Assembly: GCF_001995215.1 (NCBI RefSeq)
Contig: NZ_MUXN01000024.1
Location: 342,047 to 406,046, forward strand
From: Amycolatopsis azurea DSM 43854
GTDB taxonomy: Bacteria > Actinomycetota > Actinomycetes > Mycobacteriales > Pseudonocardiaceae
Reading direction: 5' to 3'
Length of the DNA: 64,000 nt
Part shown: positions 1 through 7,830 of the stretch, one piece after another
Layout: every line of letters begins with the position of its first letter
How positions within the stretch are numbered: the stretch's first letter is position 1
Translations under genes and position numbers: made by a program
Notes under the pieces: model-generated
The model's input: the letters and a program-made list of their open reading frames with translations, nothing else
What the model was told of the DNA's origin: nothing
Databases searched by the model: none

Positions 1-762
1 CTCCTGCTCGACGTCATGGCCGGGCCGGACCCGCTGACGTACGGCCTGGCCTATGACGTGGCCCTTCCGCCCGCACGCCACCAGCGGCTGGAAGACTTCC
101 GGGTCCTCGTCCTCGACGAGCATCCGTTCCTGCCGACCGGGTCCGCCGTGCGGGCGGGGGTGAACCGCGTGGCCGACGCGCTCGCCGACGGCGGCGCCCG
201 CGTCGAACGGCACAGTCCGCTGCTGCCGGACCTGGCCGAAGCCGCGACGCTCTACACGCTGCTGCTGTTCTCCGGATCCGTCGCGCGTTTCCCCGTCGAA
301 GAGTACGAGCAGCTCCGGATCCAAGCCGCCGGGCTGAGCGCGGACGACCAGAGCCTCGACGCGGCGCGACTGCGGGGGATGGTGTTCAGCCACCGCGACT
401 GGCTCGAAGTGAACAACCGGCGCGAACTCCACCGCCACGGCTGGCGACGGTTCTTCGCCGAATTCGACGCGGTGGTGTGCCCGATCACGCCGACTCCCGC
501 GTTCCCGCACGACCACGACCCCGACCTGCTGCAACGCCGGATCGACATCGACGGCGCCGAGTATCCCTTCTTCGAACAGCTCGTCTGGGCCGGTCTGGCC
601 ACCATGCCCGGCCTGCCCGCCACCGCCGTCCCGACGGGCCGGTCCGCCGAGGGCTTACCGGTGGGCGTGCAGCTGATCGGCCCGATGTTCGAGGACCGCA
701 CCCCGCTGCGACTCGCCGAACTGCTCGAGCAGCGGATCGGCGGCTTCCAGGCACCGAGGTAG
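1..762 (+). CDS. Amidase signature family amidase, C-terminal part (5' end outside window)
   Basis: The frame is open from the first base, so only the last 253 residues are visible. They match the C-terminal half of amidase signature (AS) enzymes, which hydrolyse C-N amide bonds. A FDAVVCPITPTPAFPH segment corresponds to the family's conserved core strand. A GLPA...P.G....GLPVGVQLIG stretch followed by LAELLEQ is the usual AS C-terminal block. The Ser-cisSer-Lys triad would lie upstream, outside the window, so activity and substrate cannot be judged. The gene ends 10 bp before the convergent small gene at 773. Confidence 0.85.
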   Translation, partial: LLLDVMAGPDPLTYGLAYDVALPPARHQRLEDFRVLVLDEHPFLPTGSAVRAGVNRVADALADGGARVERHSPLLPDLAEAATLYTLLLFSGSVARFPVEEYEQLRIQAAGLSADDQSLDAARLRGMVFSHRDWLEVNNRRELHRHGWRRFFAEFDAVVCPITPTPAFPHDHDPDLLQRRIDIDGAEYPFFEQLVWAGLATMPGLPATAVPTGRSAEGLPVGVQLIGPMFEDRTPLRLAELLEQRIGGFQAPR

Positions 763-772
763 CGCACCGTCG

Positions 773-961
773 TCAGAGGCGACCAAGTCCCAGCTGGGAC
801 TTGGTCGCCCCGATCACGACACCGTCCACGCGCGCGAGCCAGCTCCCGCACAGGCACCGGACGTACTCCAGCCTCCCGCCGGAGACCCGCTGGGACTTCG
901 ACACGCTTCCGGGCAGTTCCGCCAGCGGCCAACCGCACCGCGGGCACAGATTCGATTCCAT
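773..961 (-). CDS. Small Cys-rich (zinc-ribbon-like) protein, 62 aa
   Basis: I chose the ATG at 961 because the protein then begins MESNLCPRCGW. A further in-frame Met at 997 would run into the divergent gene. There are two cysteine pairs, CPRC at residues 6-9 and CLC at 36-38, which could bind one zinc ion. No enzymatic motif is visible. It is divergent from the CGNR-type gene, 25 bp apart, so the two probably share a promoter region. Function unknown. Confidence 0.55.
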   Translation of the reverse strand: MESNLCPRCGWPLAELPGSVSKSQRVSGGRLEYVRCLCGSWLARVDGVVIGATKSQLGLGRL

Positions 962-986
962 GACCCGATCGTGCTGTAATGGGTCA

Positions 987-1499
987 ATGCACTTCAACCC
1001 TTACGGCGGGGCGGCGGCACAGATCGCCGCCGAACTGATCAACCACGGCGACACCGCCGCCCCCGCCACCCTGACCTCGATCTTCAAAGACCGCATGACC
1101 GTCGCCGCCGTGGAGGACGACGAAGCGACCGAGATCAACGCCTGGACCACCAGACTCAGGCACGTCTTCGAAGCGGACCCCGCCGCACGCGTCGACCTCG
1201 TCAACGCCCTGCTTCACGACTCCGCGTCCAAGCCCTACATCTCCACCCACGACGGCAAAGCACCCCACCTGCACTACGTGGACGCCCACGCCGGCACCGT
1301 CCCCCGGGTCCGGGCCTACACCGCCGGCGGACTCGCACACCTCGTCTGCGACGCACCAGACCGCTTCGGCGTCTGCTCACGCGAAGGCTGCGAAACGGTC
1401 TACGTCGACATCTCCCGCAACGGACGCCGCCGGTTCTGCTCCACCCGCTGCGCCACCAGGGTCCACGTCGCCGACCACCGCAATCGGCAAGCGAGCTAG
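987..1499 (+). CDS. CGNR-type zinc-finger (ABATE-like) regulator, 170 aa
   Basis: The layout is an N-terminal alpha/beta region followed by a four-cysteine finger at the C-terminus (C..EGC, then CSTRC). This is the plan of ABATE/CGNR proteins, thought to be stress-linked transcription factors in actinobacteria. The signature CGNR reads CATR here, so Gly and Asn are lost while all four cysteines remain. The start is the ATG giving MHFNPYGG, also a common family opening. The stop codon TAG lies in the first bases of a 56-bp palindrome. Confidence 0.7.
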   Translation: MHFNPYGGAAAQIAAELINHGDTAAPATLTSIFKDRMTVAAVEDDEATEINAWTTRLRHVFEADPAARVDLVNALLHDSASKPYISTHDGKAPHLHYVDAHAGTVPRVRAYTAGGLAHLVCDAPDRFGVCSREGCETVYVDISRNGRRRFCSTRCATRVHVADHRNRQAS

Positions 1500-1551
1500 G
1501 CCGTGTCCTGCAAGTCATGTTCATCGAACAGACTTACAGGACACGGCCTAG
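1496..1551. terminator. 56-bp palindrome between convergent genes, containing both stop codons
   Basis: The outer arms CTAGGCCGTGTCCTG (1496-1510) and its exact complement (1537-1551) are followed inward by a C/A mismatch, AAGTC/GACTT, a bulged A and TGTTC/GAACA. That gives 25 paired positions round a 3-nt loop. The CGNR stop (1497-1499) and the mannosyltransferase stop (1548-1550) are both the TAG in the arms. It could act as a bidirectional terminator. It lacks a U-tract, as is usual in actinobacteria. Confidence 0.7.
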
Positions 1552-2783
1552 ATCGCGTACCGCCACGCCGTCAGGGCATGCGCCGAGAACCATGCGCCCA
1601 GGACCACCCACGCCGCCGCAGCCGCCACCGCCGTGACCGTCCGCCGCTTCGACAACCCGATCGCGATCGGGATCAGCACCGGGAAAGCGGGCAGGATGAA
1701 CCGGATCTTCGCGTCCGGCAGCCCCCGCGTCCCGATCGCCAGCAACAACACCCCGGCGCCGTACAGCGTCAACGGCCATGGCACCCGGACGAACACCGCC
1801 ACGACGGCCAGCGCCACCGCACCCAGCAGCAACAGCACCGTCAGCGTGCTGAACACCGACTCGTCGCCGACCAACCGCGTCAGCACCGAGTCCGCGGTCT
1901 CCACCCCGAAGTCGAACTCCGTGTTCCAACCCCGCAACTCGATGTCCTGCCACCCGGTCAAGCTCCCGGTGCGGTACGCGACGAACCCCAGGTACCCCGC
2001 CACCCCCAACGGCGCGATCACCGCGGCCACCAACGCCCACCAGCGCTTCTCGGAACGCCGGAAGACCGCGATCAACGCCGCGACGACCACCACCGCGACC
2101 AGCACCACCGCCGTCGACCGCGACAACCCAGCCCCGAACGCGCACAACCCGGCCAGCAACCAGCGCCGCTCCAGCACACCCACCAGCGCCCACACCGCGA
2201 ACGCGCAGAACACCGCCTCCGTGTAGGCCATCGAGAACACGATCGCCATCGGCGCCCCGGCCCACAACGCCACGAGCAGCAACCCGGTCCGATCACCCCG
2301 ATCCGGCGACACCGCCCGCCCGATCCGGATCAACCCGCACGCCAGCACCAGACCACCCAGCACCGACACCGCCAGCGCCGCGGTGATCACGTCGAACCCG
2401 AGCCACATCACCGCACCGACGAGCTTCGGATACAGCGGGAAGAACGCCATCGGCGCGTCCGAATACGGCTGCCTCGCCGCGTCCAACGTCCCCGGCAGAT
2501 CTGCGTACCCGTGTACCGCCAGCCGCAGGTACCACTGCCCGTCCCACGCGGTCAGCCGATCGGTCAGCGACGCACCACGCCGGGCGGCCAGCAGATCGAG
2601 CAACTGGACACTCGCCGTGCGGATCACGAGATAGAGCAAGATCGCCCGCGGGTAGGGCGACCGCGCGAGCCTGTCGAGGACTCTCTCGAACACACGCGCC
2701 GGACGCTCCTGCCGGGGCGCCGTCTCGGGAACGGCGGGCTGATCAAGGTCGTCGACTTCACGAAGCACGCTCAGAGTGTCCAC
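1548..2783 (-). CDS. PIG-V-like GT-C mannosyltransferase family membrane protein, 411 aa
   Basis: A short charged N-terminus is followed by about ten hydrophobic segments. The first large loop has WDGQWYLRLAVHGY, the acidic-residue motif of GT-C polyprenyl-phosphate-dependent mannosyltransferases of the PIG-V type. FFPLYP and a C-terminal DAKIRFILPAFP block are also typical. It probably uses polyprenyl-phosphate-mannose at the membrane to build a glycolipid or lipoglycan. The start is GTG at 2783, with no strong ribosome site. The gene is in tandem with and downstream of marR, separated by about 135 bp. Confidence 0.75.
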   Translation of the reverse strand: MDTLSVLREVDDLDQPAVPETAPRQERPARVFERVLDRLARSPYPRAILLYLVIRTASVQLLDLLAARRGASLTDRLTAWDGQWYLRLAVHGYADLPGTLDAARQPYSDAPMAFFPLYPKLVGAVMWLGFDVITAALAVSVLGGLVLACGLIRIGRAVSPDRGDRTGLLLVALWAGAPMAIVFSMAYTEAVFCAFAVWALVGVLERRWLLAGLCAFGAGLSRSTAVVLVAVVVVAALIAVFRRSEKRWWALVAAVIAPLGVAGYLGFVAYRTGSLTGWQDIELRGWNTEFDFGVETADSVLTRLVGDESVFSTLTVLLLLGAVALAVVAVFVRVPWPLTLYGAGVLLLAIGTRGLPDAKIRFILPAFPVLIPIAIGLSKRRTVTAVAAAAAWVVLGAWFSAHALTAWRYAI

Positions 2784-2878
2784 AATACGAAGTCATTTCG
2801 CCGTTCGATCTCGAAGATTCGCAGGCCGAAGTACGTGGGAAAGGCCACAAACCGGGCTTGTGACCCCACCTCGATCGG

Positions 2879-2924
2879 GTCGTGAGTGTTTTGGGTCGTT
2901 CTAACGACACTTTTCACTCACGAC
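2879..2924. terminator. Nested palindrome at the 3' end of the MarR gene
   Basis: Outer arms GTCGTGAGTG (2879-2888) and CACTCACGAC (2915-2924) enclose inner arms GTCGTT (2895-2900) and AACGAC (2903-2908). They are separated by a 6x6 internal loop. The MarR stop codon (2918-2920) lies in the right arm, so this is probably its terminator. It belongs to the long-palindrome class seen elsewhere in this window. Confidence 0.6.
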
Positions 2925-3373
2925 CGCCGGTCGTGGTGGTCCAGCAGCTTCGTGAGCAGCTCGGTGAACCGCTTCCGCTCGTCGGCCGACAACGGCGCCA
3001 GCAGTTCGTCCTGACGCTCGGCCAGCTGCTTTTCCAGCCGTCGCAGCTGCTTCTTGCCCGCGGAGGTCAATGTGATGACGTTGCGCCGCCGATCGGCCGG
3101 GTCCGGGGCGCGCTCGACCAGATCACGCTCGGCGAGCTCGTTGATCGTCGCGACCATCTCGCTGACGTGGATGCCGCTGCGACGGCCCAGCGCGGCCTGA
3201 CTCGCGGGCCCGAACTCGTCCAACGTCGCCAGCACCCGGAAGTGATAGCCGCGGGCGTCCACGGCGGAGAACCCGTCGGTCACCAGGCGATGCGCGTGGT
3301 TCGCGGTCTGGGTGAGCAGCCAGCTGGGCAGCTCCTGCCACCGGGCGTGCGGCTCTTCCGAGGGGTTCGCCAT
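2918..3373 (-). CDS. MarR family transcriptional regulator, 151 aa
   Basis: This is a winged helix-turn-helix regulator of normal MarR length. The recognition region (SQAALGRRSGIHVSEMVATINEL) and the wing DPADRRRNVITLT, with the usual DxRxR wing motif, are clear. The C-terminal helices (LLAPLSADERKRFTELLTKLL) form the dimer interface in this family. It is divergent from the epoxide hydrolase gene, and two operator-like repeats lie between them. It therefore probably represses that gene and itself, perhaps until an aromatic or epoxide-like ligand binds. Confidence 0.9.
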   Translation of the reverse strand: MANPSEEPHARWQELPSWLLTQTANHAHRLVTDGFSAVDARGYHFRVLATLDEFGPASQAALGRRSGIHVSEMVATINELAERDLVERAPDPADRRRNVITLTSAGKKQLRRLEKQLAERQDELLAPLSADERKRFTELLTKLLDHHDRRS

Positions 3374-3391
3374 GTGACGAGTCTAACGAAT

Positions 3392-3435
3392 CGTTGGGTG
3401 CCCGAACGATTGCGGTACCGTTGGGCGCACAAACG
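3392..3435. promoter_or_regulatory. Two operator-like repeats between marR and the epoxide hydrolase gene
   Basis: CGTTGGGTGCCCGAACG (3392-3408) and CGTTGGGCGCACAAACG (3419-3435) are imperfect palindromes of the same design, 27 bp centre to centre. Another CGCCCAACG half lies at about 3442-3450. They fill the divergent promoter region and are the likely binding sites of the adjacent MarR protein. The assignment is by position and symmetry only. Confidence 0.6.
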
Positions 3436-3469
3436 TTTAGTCGCCCAACGATCAATGGAGCGCAGGCGC

Positions 3470-4546
3470 ATGATCAAGCCCTTCCGCATCGACATCCCCC
3501 AACCGGACCTCGACGACCTGAACGACCGGCTTTCCCGCACCCGCTGGCCGAACGAGGTCGCCGACGCCGGCTGGGACTACGGCTTCCCGCTGGCAAGACT
3601 CAGAGAGCTGGCCGAACACTGGCGCACCGGCTACGACTGGCGCGCCCACGAAGCCGAACTCAACGAGCTTCCGCACTTCACGACCGAGATCGAAGGCCAG
3701 GACATCCACTTCGTCCACATCCGGTCCGCGAACCCGGACGCGCTCGCGCTGATCCTCACCCACGGCTGGCCCGGCTCGTTCCTGGAATTCCTCGACGTGA
3801 TCGAGCCGCTGTCACGCGACTTCCACCTGGTGATCCCGTCCATCCCGGGCTACGGCTTCTCCGGCCCGACCCACGAACGCGGTTGGAGCACCGACCGGAT
3901 CGCCCGAGCCTGGGCCGAACTGATGCGCCGCCTCGGATACGAGCGTTACGGGGCCCAGGGCGGCGACTTCGGCTCGGGGATCTCGATGGCGCTCGGCGCG
4001 GTGGCGCCGGAGCAGGTCGTCGGGGTGCACGTGAACTACCTGCCGACCAGGCCGGATCCGGACGCCGGCCTCGAACTGTCCGAAGAGGACGAAGCCAGGC
4101 TGGACAAGGTCCGGCGGCTGATGACGAATCGCCCGCCGTACCAGGCATTGCAGGCCACCACTCCGCAGACCATCGGCTACGCGCTGACCGACTCACCGGT
4201 CGGCCAGCTGGCCTGGATCGCCGAACGGTTCGCACAGTGGACGGATCCTCGTTCGCCGGTCGGCGACGACCGGATGCTCACCGACGTCTCGCTGTACTGG
4301 CTGACTGCCACCGCGGCATCCTCCGGCCGACTGCACCACGACACTCAGCGAGGAAACACACCCTGCCGAGTACCGCTCGGCGTGGCCGTGTTCCCGCACG
4401 ACATCACGCAGTCGGTGCGACCGCTCGCCGAGCGGCTCTACGACATCAGGCACTGGTCGGAGTTCGAACGCGGTGGCCACTTCGCCGCGATGGAAGTGCC
4501 GGACCTGCTCGCCGAGGACATCCGCGTCTTCTTTGCTGGTCTTTGA
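3470..4546 (+). CDS. Epoxide hydrolase (alpha/beta hydrolase, EH N-terminal domain), 358 aa
   Basis: The N-terminal about 100 residues match the epoxide hydrolase N-domain (FRIDIPQPDLDDLNDRLSRTRWP). Then come the oxyanion motif HGWPGS (98-103), the nucleophile Asp166 in GAQGGDFGSG, and the catalytic His337 in RGGHFAAME. Such enzymes open epoxides to diols through an Asp-ester intermediate in the cytoplasm. The start at 3470 has GGAG 10 nt upstream. An in-frame ATG at 3455 would add MERRR. The length is normal, and the neighbouring MarR gene points to substrate-induced expression. Confidence 0.9.
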   Translation: MIKPFRIDIPQPDLDDLNDRLSRTRWPNEVADAGWDYGFPLARLRELAEHWRTGYDWRAHEAELNELPHFTTEIEGQDIHFVHIRSANPDALALILTHGWPGSFLEFLDVIEPLSRDFHLVIPSIPGYGFSGPTHERGWSTDRIARAWAELMRRLGYERYGAQGGDFGSGISMALGAVAPEQVVGVHVNYLPTRPDPDAGLELSEEDEARLDKVRRLMTNRPPYQALQATTPQTIGYALTDSPVGQLAWIAERFAQWTDPRSPVGDDRMLTDVSLYWLTATAASSGRLHHDTQRGNTPCRVPLGVAVFPHDITQSVRPLAERLYDIRHWSEFERGGHFAAMEVPDLLAEDIRVFFAGL

Positions 4547-4585
4547 TTCTGATGGTCTACAGCAGTTTTTGAGCCGTTCCGAGCA

Positions 4586-4601
4586 GTATAGGGCGTTATA
4601 C
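4586..4601. repeat. 16-bp motif GTATA-N6-TATAC at the left edge of the acid-sugar cluster
   Basis: GTATAGGGCGTTATAC lies 11 bp beyond the 3' end of the GntR gene. A matching GTATATAGCGTTATAC occurs at 12009-12024, just past the last gene of the operon. The two share GTATA..GCGTTATAC in the same orientation. This copy could be a weak terminator or a regulator site. Together the two copies bracket the cluster. Confidence 0.5.
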
Positions 4602-4612
4602 ACTTTGATTAG

Positions 4613-5320
4613 TCAGCGACCGGAGGGGACTTCGGTCGCCTCGACCGATCTGCGGTCCTCCAGGACACGCTGCTTCGCGTTCTCGATGTGTTCTCGCATC
4701 CGCGCGGCCGCTTCATCGGCCTCCCCCGCCACCAAAGCGTCGTAGACGGCGCGGTGTTCCTCCGCCGCCAGTCCGGGCGCTCCCCTGGCCGAGCCGAGCT
4801 TGGCGAAGAACCGGAACCGCTGCACCTGGCCACCGAGCGACCGATAAGCCTTCTCCAGGAACGGATTGTCCGCCTGAGCGGCGATGAGCAGGTGGAAGCG
4901 TTCGTCGATCGTCCAGTAGGCGCTGAAGGCCGCGGTGGCAGGCGAGGTGGCCGCGCGCGCGAGATCGTCGACGCTCTCCAGGACCTCAGCGAGGAACTCG
5001 GGCGTCGTCCGGCGGGCGGCTTCGTAGGCGAGCGCGGGTTCGAGGACCAGCCGGGCGTCCATCAGCTTGACGAGCTCGAACTCGGTGAGCAGAGGGGCGA
5101 CCCGGTAACCCTTGAGCGCCTCGCGGCGGACGAGCCCGGTGTGCTCCAGCCTCGCCAGTGCCTCCCGGAGCGGGGTCTGACTGACGTCGAGTTCGCGTGA
5201 CAACGCACCGATGTTGACCGGTTCGCCCGCGGACCATCGACCGTCGGTGAACTGACCCAGTAGCACCTCGTACATCCGGTCGGCGAGCGGCTGCCGTCCG
5301 GACTTCCGCGGGGAAGCCAT
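4613..5320 (-). CDS. GntR family regulator, FCD (FadR) subfamily, 235 aa
   Basis: The N-terminal winged HTH (about residues 10-75) contains the GntR signature LSRELDVSQTPLREALARLE. The rest is an all-helical FCD ligand domain with metal-type ligands (DARLVLEPALAYEAA; DERFHLLIAA; EEHRAVYDAL; AARMREHI). FCD regulators commonly sense organic or sugar acids. It is divergent from the acid-sugar operon starting at 5448, and the intergenic region holds two CTATAGTATT repeats. It is therefore the likely pathway-specific repressor. Confidence 0.9.
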   Translation of the reverse strand: MASPRKSGRQPLADRMYEVLLGQFTDGRWSAGEPVNIGALSRELDVSQTPLREALARLEHTGLVRREALKGYRVAPLLTEFELVKLMDARLVLEPALAYEAARRTTPEFLAEVLESVDDLARAATSPATAAFSAYWTIDERFHLLIAAQADNPFLEKAYRSLGGQVQRFRFFAKLGSARGAPGLAAEEHRAVYDALVAGEADEAAARMREHIENAKQRVLEDRRSVEATEVPSGR

Positions 5321-5380
5321 GTGTCCCTCCTTCGTCGCGTCACGATATCCCGCGCGGCACGAGGCCTTGATCTTGCATCG

Positions 5381-5410
5381 CTATAGTATTGACATAGATC
5401 CTATAGTATT
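5381..5410. promoter_or_regulatory. GntR operator candidate: CTATAGTATT direct repeats
   Basis: CTATAGTATT occurs at 5381-5390 and again at 5401-5410, exactly 20 bp apart, i.e. two helical turns on the same face. The two are separated by GACATAGATC. This AT-rich island stands out in GC-rich DNA and lies in the divergent promoter between gntR and the operon. Binding by the adjacent GntR protein is inferred. Confidence 0.6.
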
Positions 5411-5447
5411 TGCATCCAGGCACTCGTGAACAGGAGAAACGAACCGG

Positions 5448-6431
5448 ATGACCATGCGCGTACTCGTGACGACCTCATATCTGCGGCCCGGCGGCGAGGT
5501 CGACAAGCTGCTCTCGGACGCGGGGTTCGACACCGTCTTCACCACCCCAGCGCAGCGCGAGGCAACCGGCACTCCCCTGGCCGACCTCGTCCGCGACGTC
5601 GACGGAATCGTCGCCGGTACCGACGCCTTCTCCGCCGACGTCATCGAGGCCGCGCCACGGCTCAAGGTGTTCGGCCGCTGCGGAGCCGGCTACGACAACA
5701 TCGACCTCGACGCGGCGACCCGCGGCGGCGTGGCCGTCACCTACACCCCCGGCGCGAACCGCCGATCGGTCGCCGAGCACGTCCTGGCGCTCATGCTCAA
5801 CTGCGCCCGGCTGATCCCGCAGAACATCGCGAGCGTCCGGGCGGGCCGCTGGGAGCAGCGCAGCGGCCGCGAACTCGACGGCGCCGTGCTCGGCCTGATC
5901 GGCCTGGGGTCGATCGGCAAGACCGTCGCGCGACTGGCACTGCCGCTCGGCATGCGGGTTGTGGCTCACGACCCGCATCCGGACGAAGAATTCCTGACAG
6001 AGACCGGCGTCGAAGCCCGCACGTTCGAAGAGGTCCTGGCCGAGGCCGACTTCCTCAGTCTGCACATCTTCCTCGACGACACCACGCGTCACCTGATCGA
6101 CGCGTCCGCCCTGCGGAAGGTCAAACCCGGGGCTTTCCTGATCAACACGGCACGCGGCGAGGTCGTGGACGAAGAAGCCCTCGCCGACGCGCTGGAGAGC
6201 GGCGCGCTCGCGGGTGCGGCTCTCGACGTGCTCACGGAGGAGCCCATGCCACTCGACAACAGGCTGCGCGGTCTCGACAACGTCGTGGTCACCGCGCACA
6301 TCGGGGCCGCGACGGAACAAGCCCGGTCCCGCTCCAGCATGATGGCCGCTCAACAGGTCATCGACGTCCTGCTGGGACAGGCACCCGGCAACCTCGCCAA
6401 CCCCGGGTACACGGCGGTGGCACGCCGATGA
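5448..6431 (+). CDS. D-isomer-specific 2-hydroxyacid dehydrogenase (PGDH-like), 327 aa
   Basis: This is a full-length NAD-dependent dehydrogenase. It has the Rossmann motif GLIGLGSIGK (about 149-158) and the catalytic Arg in NTARGEVVDEEAL. The Glu and His lie in VLTEEPMP and VVTAHIGAATEQ. As the first gene of the acid-sugar operon it probably oxidises the C2 hydroxyl of a four-carbon aldonate such as a threonate or erythronate to the 2-oxo acid. It would replace the LtnD-type dehydrogenase of described pathways. The ribosome site CAGGAG lies a little far upstream. The next gene starts within its stop codon (ATGA). Confidence 0.85.
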   Translation: MTMRVLVTTSYLRPGGEVDKLLSDAGFDTVFTTPAQREATGTPLADLVRDVDGIVAGTDAFSADVIEAAPRLKVFGRCGAGYDNIDLDAATRGGVAVTYTPGANRRSVAEHVLALMLNCARLIPQNIASVRAGRWEQRSGRELDGAVLGLIGLGSIGKTVARLALPLGMRVVAHDPHPDEEFLTETGVEARTFEEVLAEADFLSLHIFLDDTTRHLIDASALRKVKPGAFLINTARGEVVDEEALADALESGALAGAALDVLTEEPMPLDNRLRGLDNVVVTAHIGAATEQARSRSSMMAAQQVIDVLLGQAPGNLANPGYTAVARR

Positions 6432-7225
6432 TCCTCCACAACGGACTCCGCCTCGACGCCAACCTCAAGTGGCTGTTCACGGAACTGCCCTTCGAGCAGC
6501 GCTTCGACGCGGCCGCAGCGGCCGGCTTCACCGCCGTCGAATACGCCTCGCCGTACCCCTACCCCGCGGCCACACTCCTCCGGCGGCTCGCCGACGCGGG
6601 CCTGACCCAGATCCTCATCAACTCCCCCACCGGCGATCCCGGCTCCCCCGAACGGCTCGGTTACGCGTGCCTGCCCGGTCGCGCGGCCGAGTTCCGCGCG
6701 GGAGCGGAACTCGGCCTGGAGTACGCCGCGGTCCTCGGCGCCTCCTTCCTGCATCTCCCTGCCGGGATCCGCCCGGCCGGCGTCTCCCGCGACCGCGCCT
6801 TCGCCCAGTACGTCGCGAACATCGCCTGGGCCGCCGATCAGGCACGCGGTACCGGCGTCCGGCTGCTGCTGGAGGCACAGAACAAGCAGGACGCCCCGGG
6901 TTTCGTCCTCGACGACCAGGAACACGCGGCCGCGGTCGTCGACGCGATCGGCGAACCGCACGTGAGCCTGCTCTTCGACGTCTATCACGCCTCCATCGAC
7001 GAGCCGGACGCCATCGCGGCTCTACGGGAGTTCCTGCCCCGGACCGCGCACGTGCAGCTGGCCGACTCACCCGGCCGGGCCGAACCCGGTACCGGTCGCA
7101 TCCCCTGGAACGACGTCTTCGACACCTTGCGGTCCGCAGGTTACGAGGGCTGGATCGGCTGCGAGTACAAGCCCGCCACCAGCACCGAAGCAGGTTTGAA
7201 CTGGATCGAGGAGCAGGTCCGATGA
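6428..7225 (+). CDS. Hydroxypyruvate isomerase/OtnI-like TIM-barrel isomerase, 265 aa
   Basis: This is an AP-endonuclease-2-type TIM barrel of the Hyi family. It has ANLKWLFTELPFEQRFDAAAAAGFTAVE at the N-terminus, the metal/catalytic Glu in LLLEAQN, FDVYHA, and a second Glu in IGCEYKP. OtnI relatives convert 2-oxo-tetronate to 3-oxo-tetronate before phosphorylation by a DUF1537 kinase. The kinase is encoded two genes downstream, supporting that step here. ATGA overlap with the dehydrogenase indicates translational coupling. Confidence 0.85.
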   Translation: MILHNGLRLDANLKWLFTELPFEQRFDAAAAAGFTAVEYASPYPYPAATLLRRLADAGLTQILINSPTGDPGSPERLGYACLPGRAAEFRAGAELGLEYAAVLGASFLHLPAGIRPAGVSRDRAFAQYVANIAWAADQARGTGVRLLLEAQNKQDAPGFVLDDQEHAAAVVDAIGEPHVSLLFDVYHASIDEPDAIAALREFLPRTAHVQLADSPGRAEPGTGRIPWNDVFDTLRSAGYEGWIGCEYKPATSTEAGLNWIEEQVR

Positions 7226-7830
7226 ACCCTCGCATCGCGTTGATCAGCGCCACGCCCGCCGCGATCCCGCCCGCCGTCGACGCCTTGGCGACCGGATTCC
7301 CCCAGGCCCGGCCTTGGAACATTCTCGACGACCGGCTCCTGGCGGACGTCGGCGACGCGGGCCGCACTCCCGCATTGGACGCTCGGATGCGCCGCCTCAT
7401 CGACTACGCGGTCGACGGCGGAGCGCACGGTGTGCTGCTCACCTGTTCGCTCTACGGCGCGGTCACCGAGCAGGTCGACGTGCCGGTGCCACTGCTGGCC
7501 CCGGACGAAGCCGCCTTCGACGACGCGCTGTCCAGCGGGCACTCCAGAATCCTCGTCGTCGCGTCACTGGCGCCCGCGCTGAGCGATTCGATGGCGCGTT
7601 TCGAACAAGCCGCGCACAAGAAGGGGACCACCGTCGAAATCGGTGGAGTGCTCGCGCCGGACAACCTCGTCGAGACCTGCCGGAAGCGAGCCGATGGCTG
7701 GGATCTAGTCCTACTCGCCCAGTATTCGCTCGCCCCGGCCGTCGATGAGCTGTCGGCCGCACTCGGCGTACCCGTCGTGTCCGGACCCCGCAGCGCGGCT
7801 GCCAGATTGAAGGCGGTGATCGGCGAATGA
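7222..7830 (+). CDS. Aspartate/glutamate racemase-like protein, 202 aa, second catalytic Cys absent
   Basis: The two-lobed fold of Asp/Glu/hydantoin racemases is recognisable, with the first cysteine region at GVLLTCSLYG and the glycine-rich second lobe. In the second lobe, where these enzymes have LGCT or similar, the sequence is LLAQYSLAP, so the partner cysteine is missing. A normal two-base cysteine racemase reaction is unlikely. It may be an isomerase of altered chemistry or a binding protein. It overlaps both neighbours by 4 bp in the operon, so it should act on the same substrate. Confidence 0.7.
   Translation: MNPRIALISATPAAIPPAVDALATGFPQARPWNILDDRLLADVGDAGRTPALDARMRRLIDYAVDGGAHGVLLTCSLYGAVTEQVDVPVPLLAPDEAAFDDALSSGHSRILVVASLAPALSDSMARFEQAAHKKGTTVEIGGVLAPDNLVETCRKRADGWDLVLLAQYSLAPAVDELSAALGVPVVSGPRSAAARLKAVIGE

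Noticed and set aside
2882..3469. Upstream extension of the epoxide hydrolase frame
   Set aside because: It runs antisense through marR. The start at 3470 has a ribosome site and family-like N-terminus.
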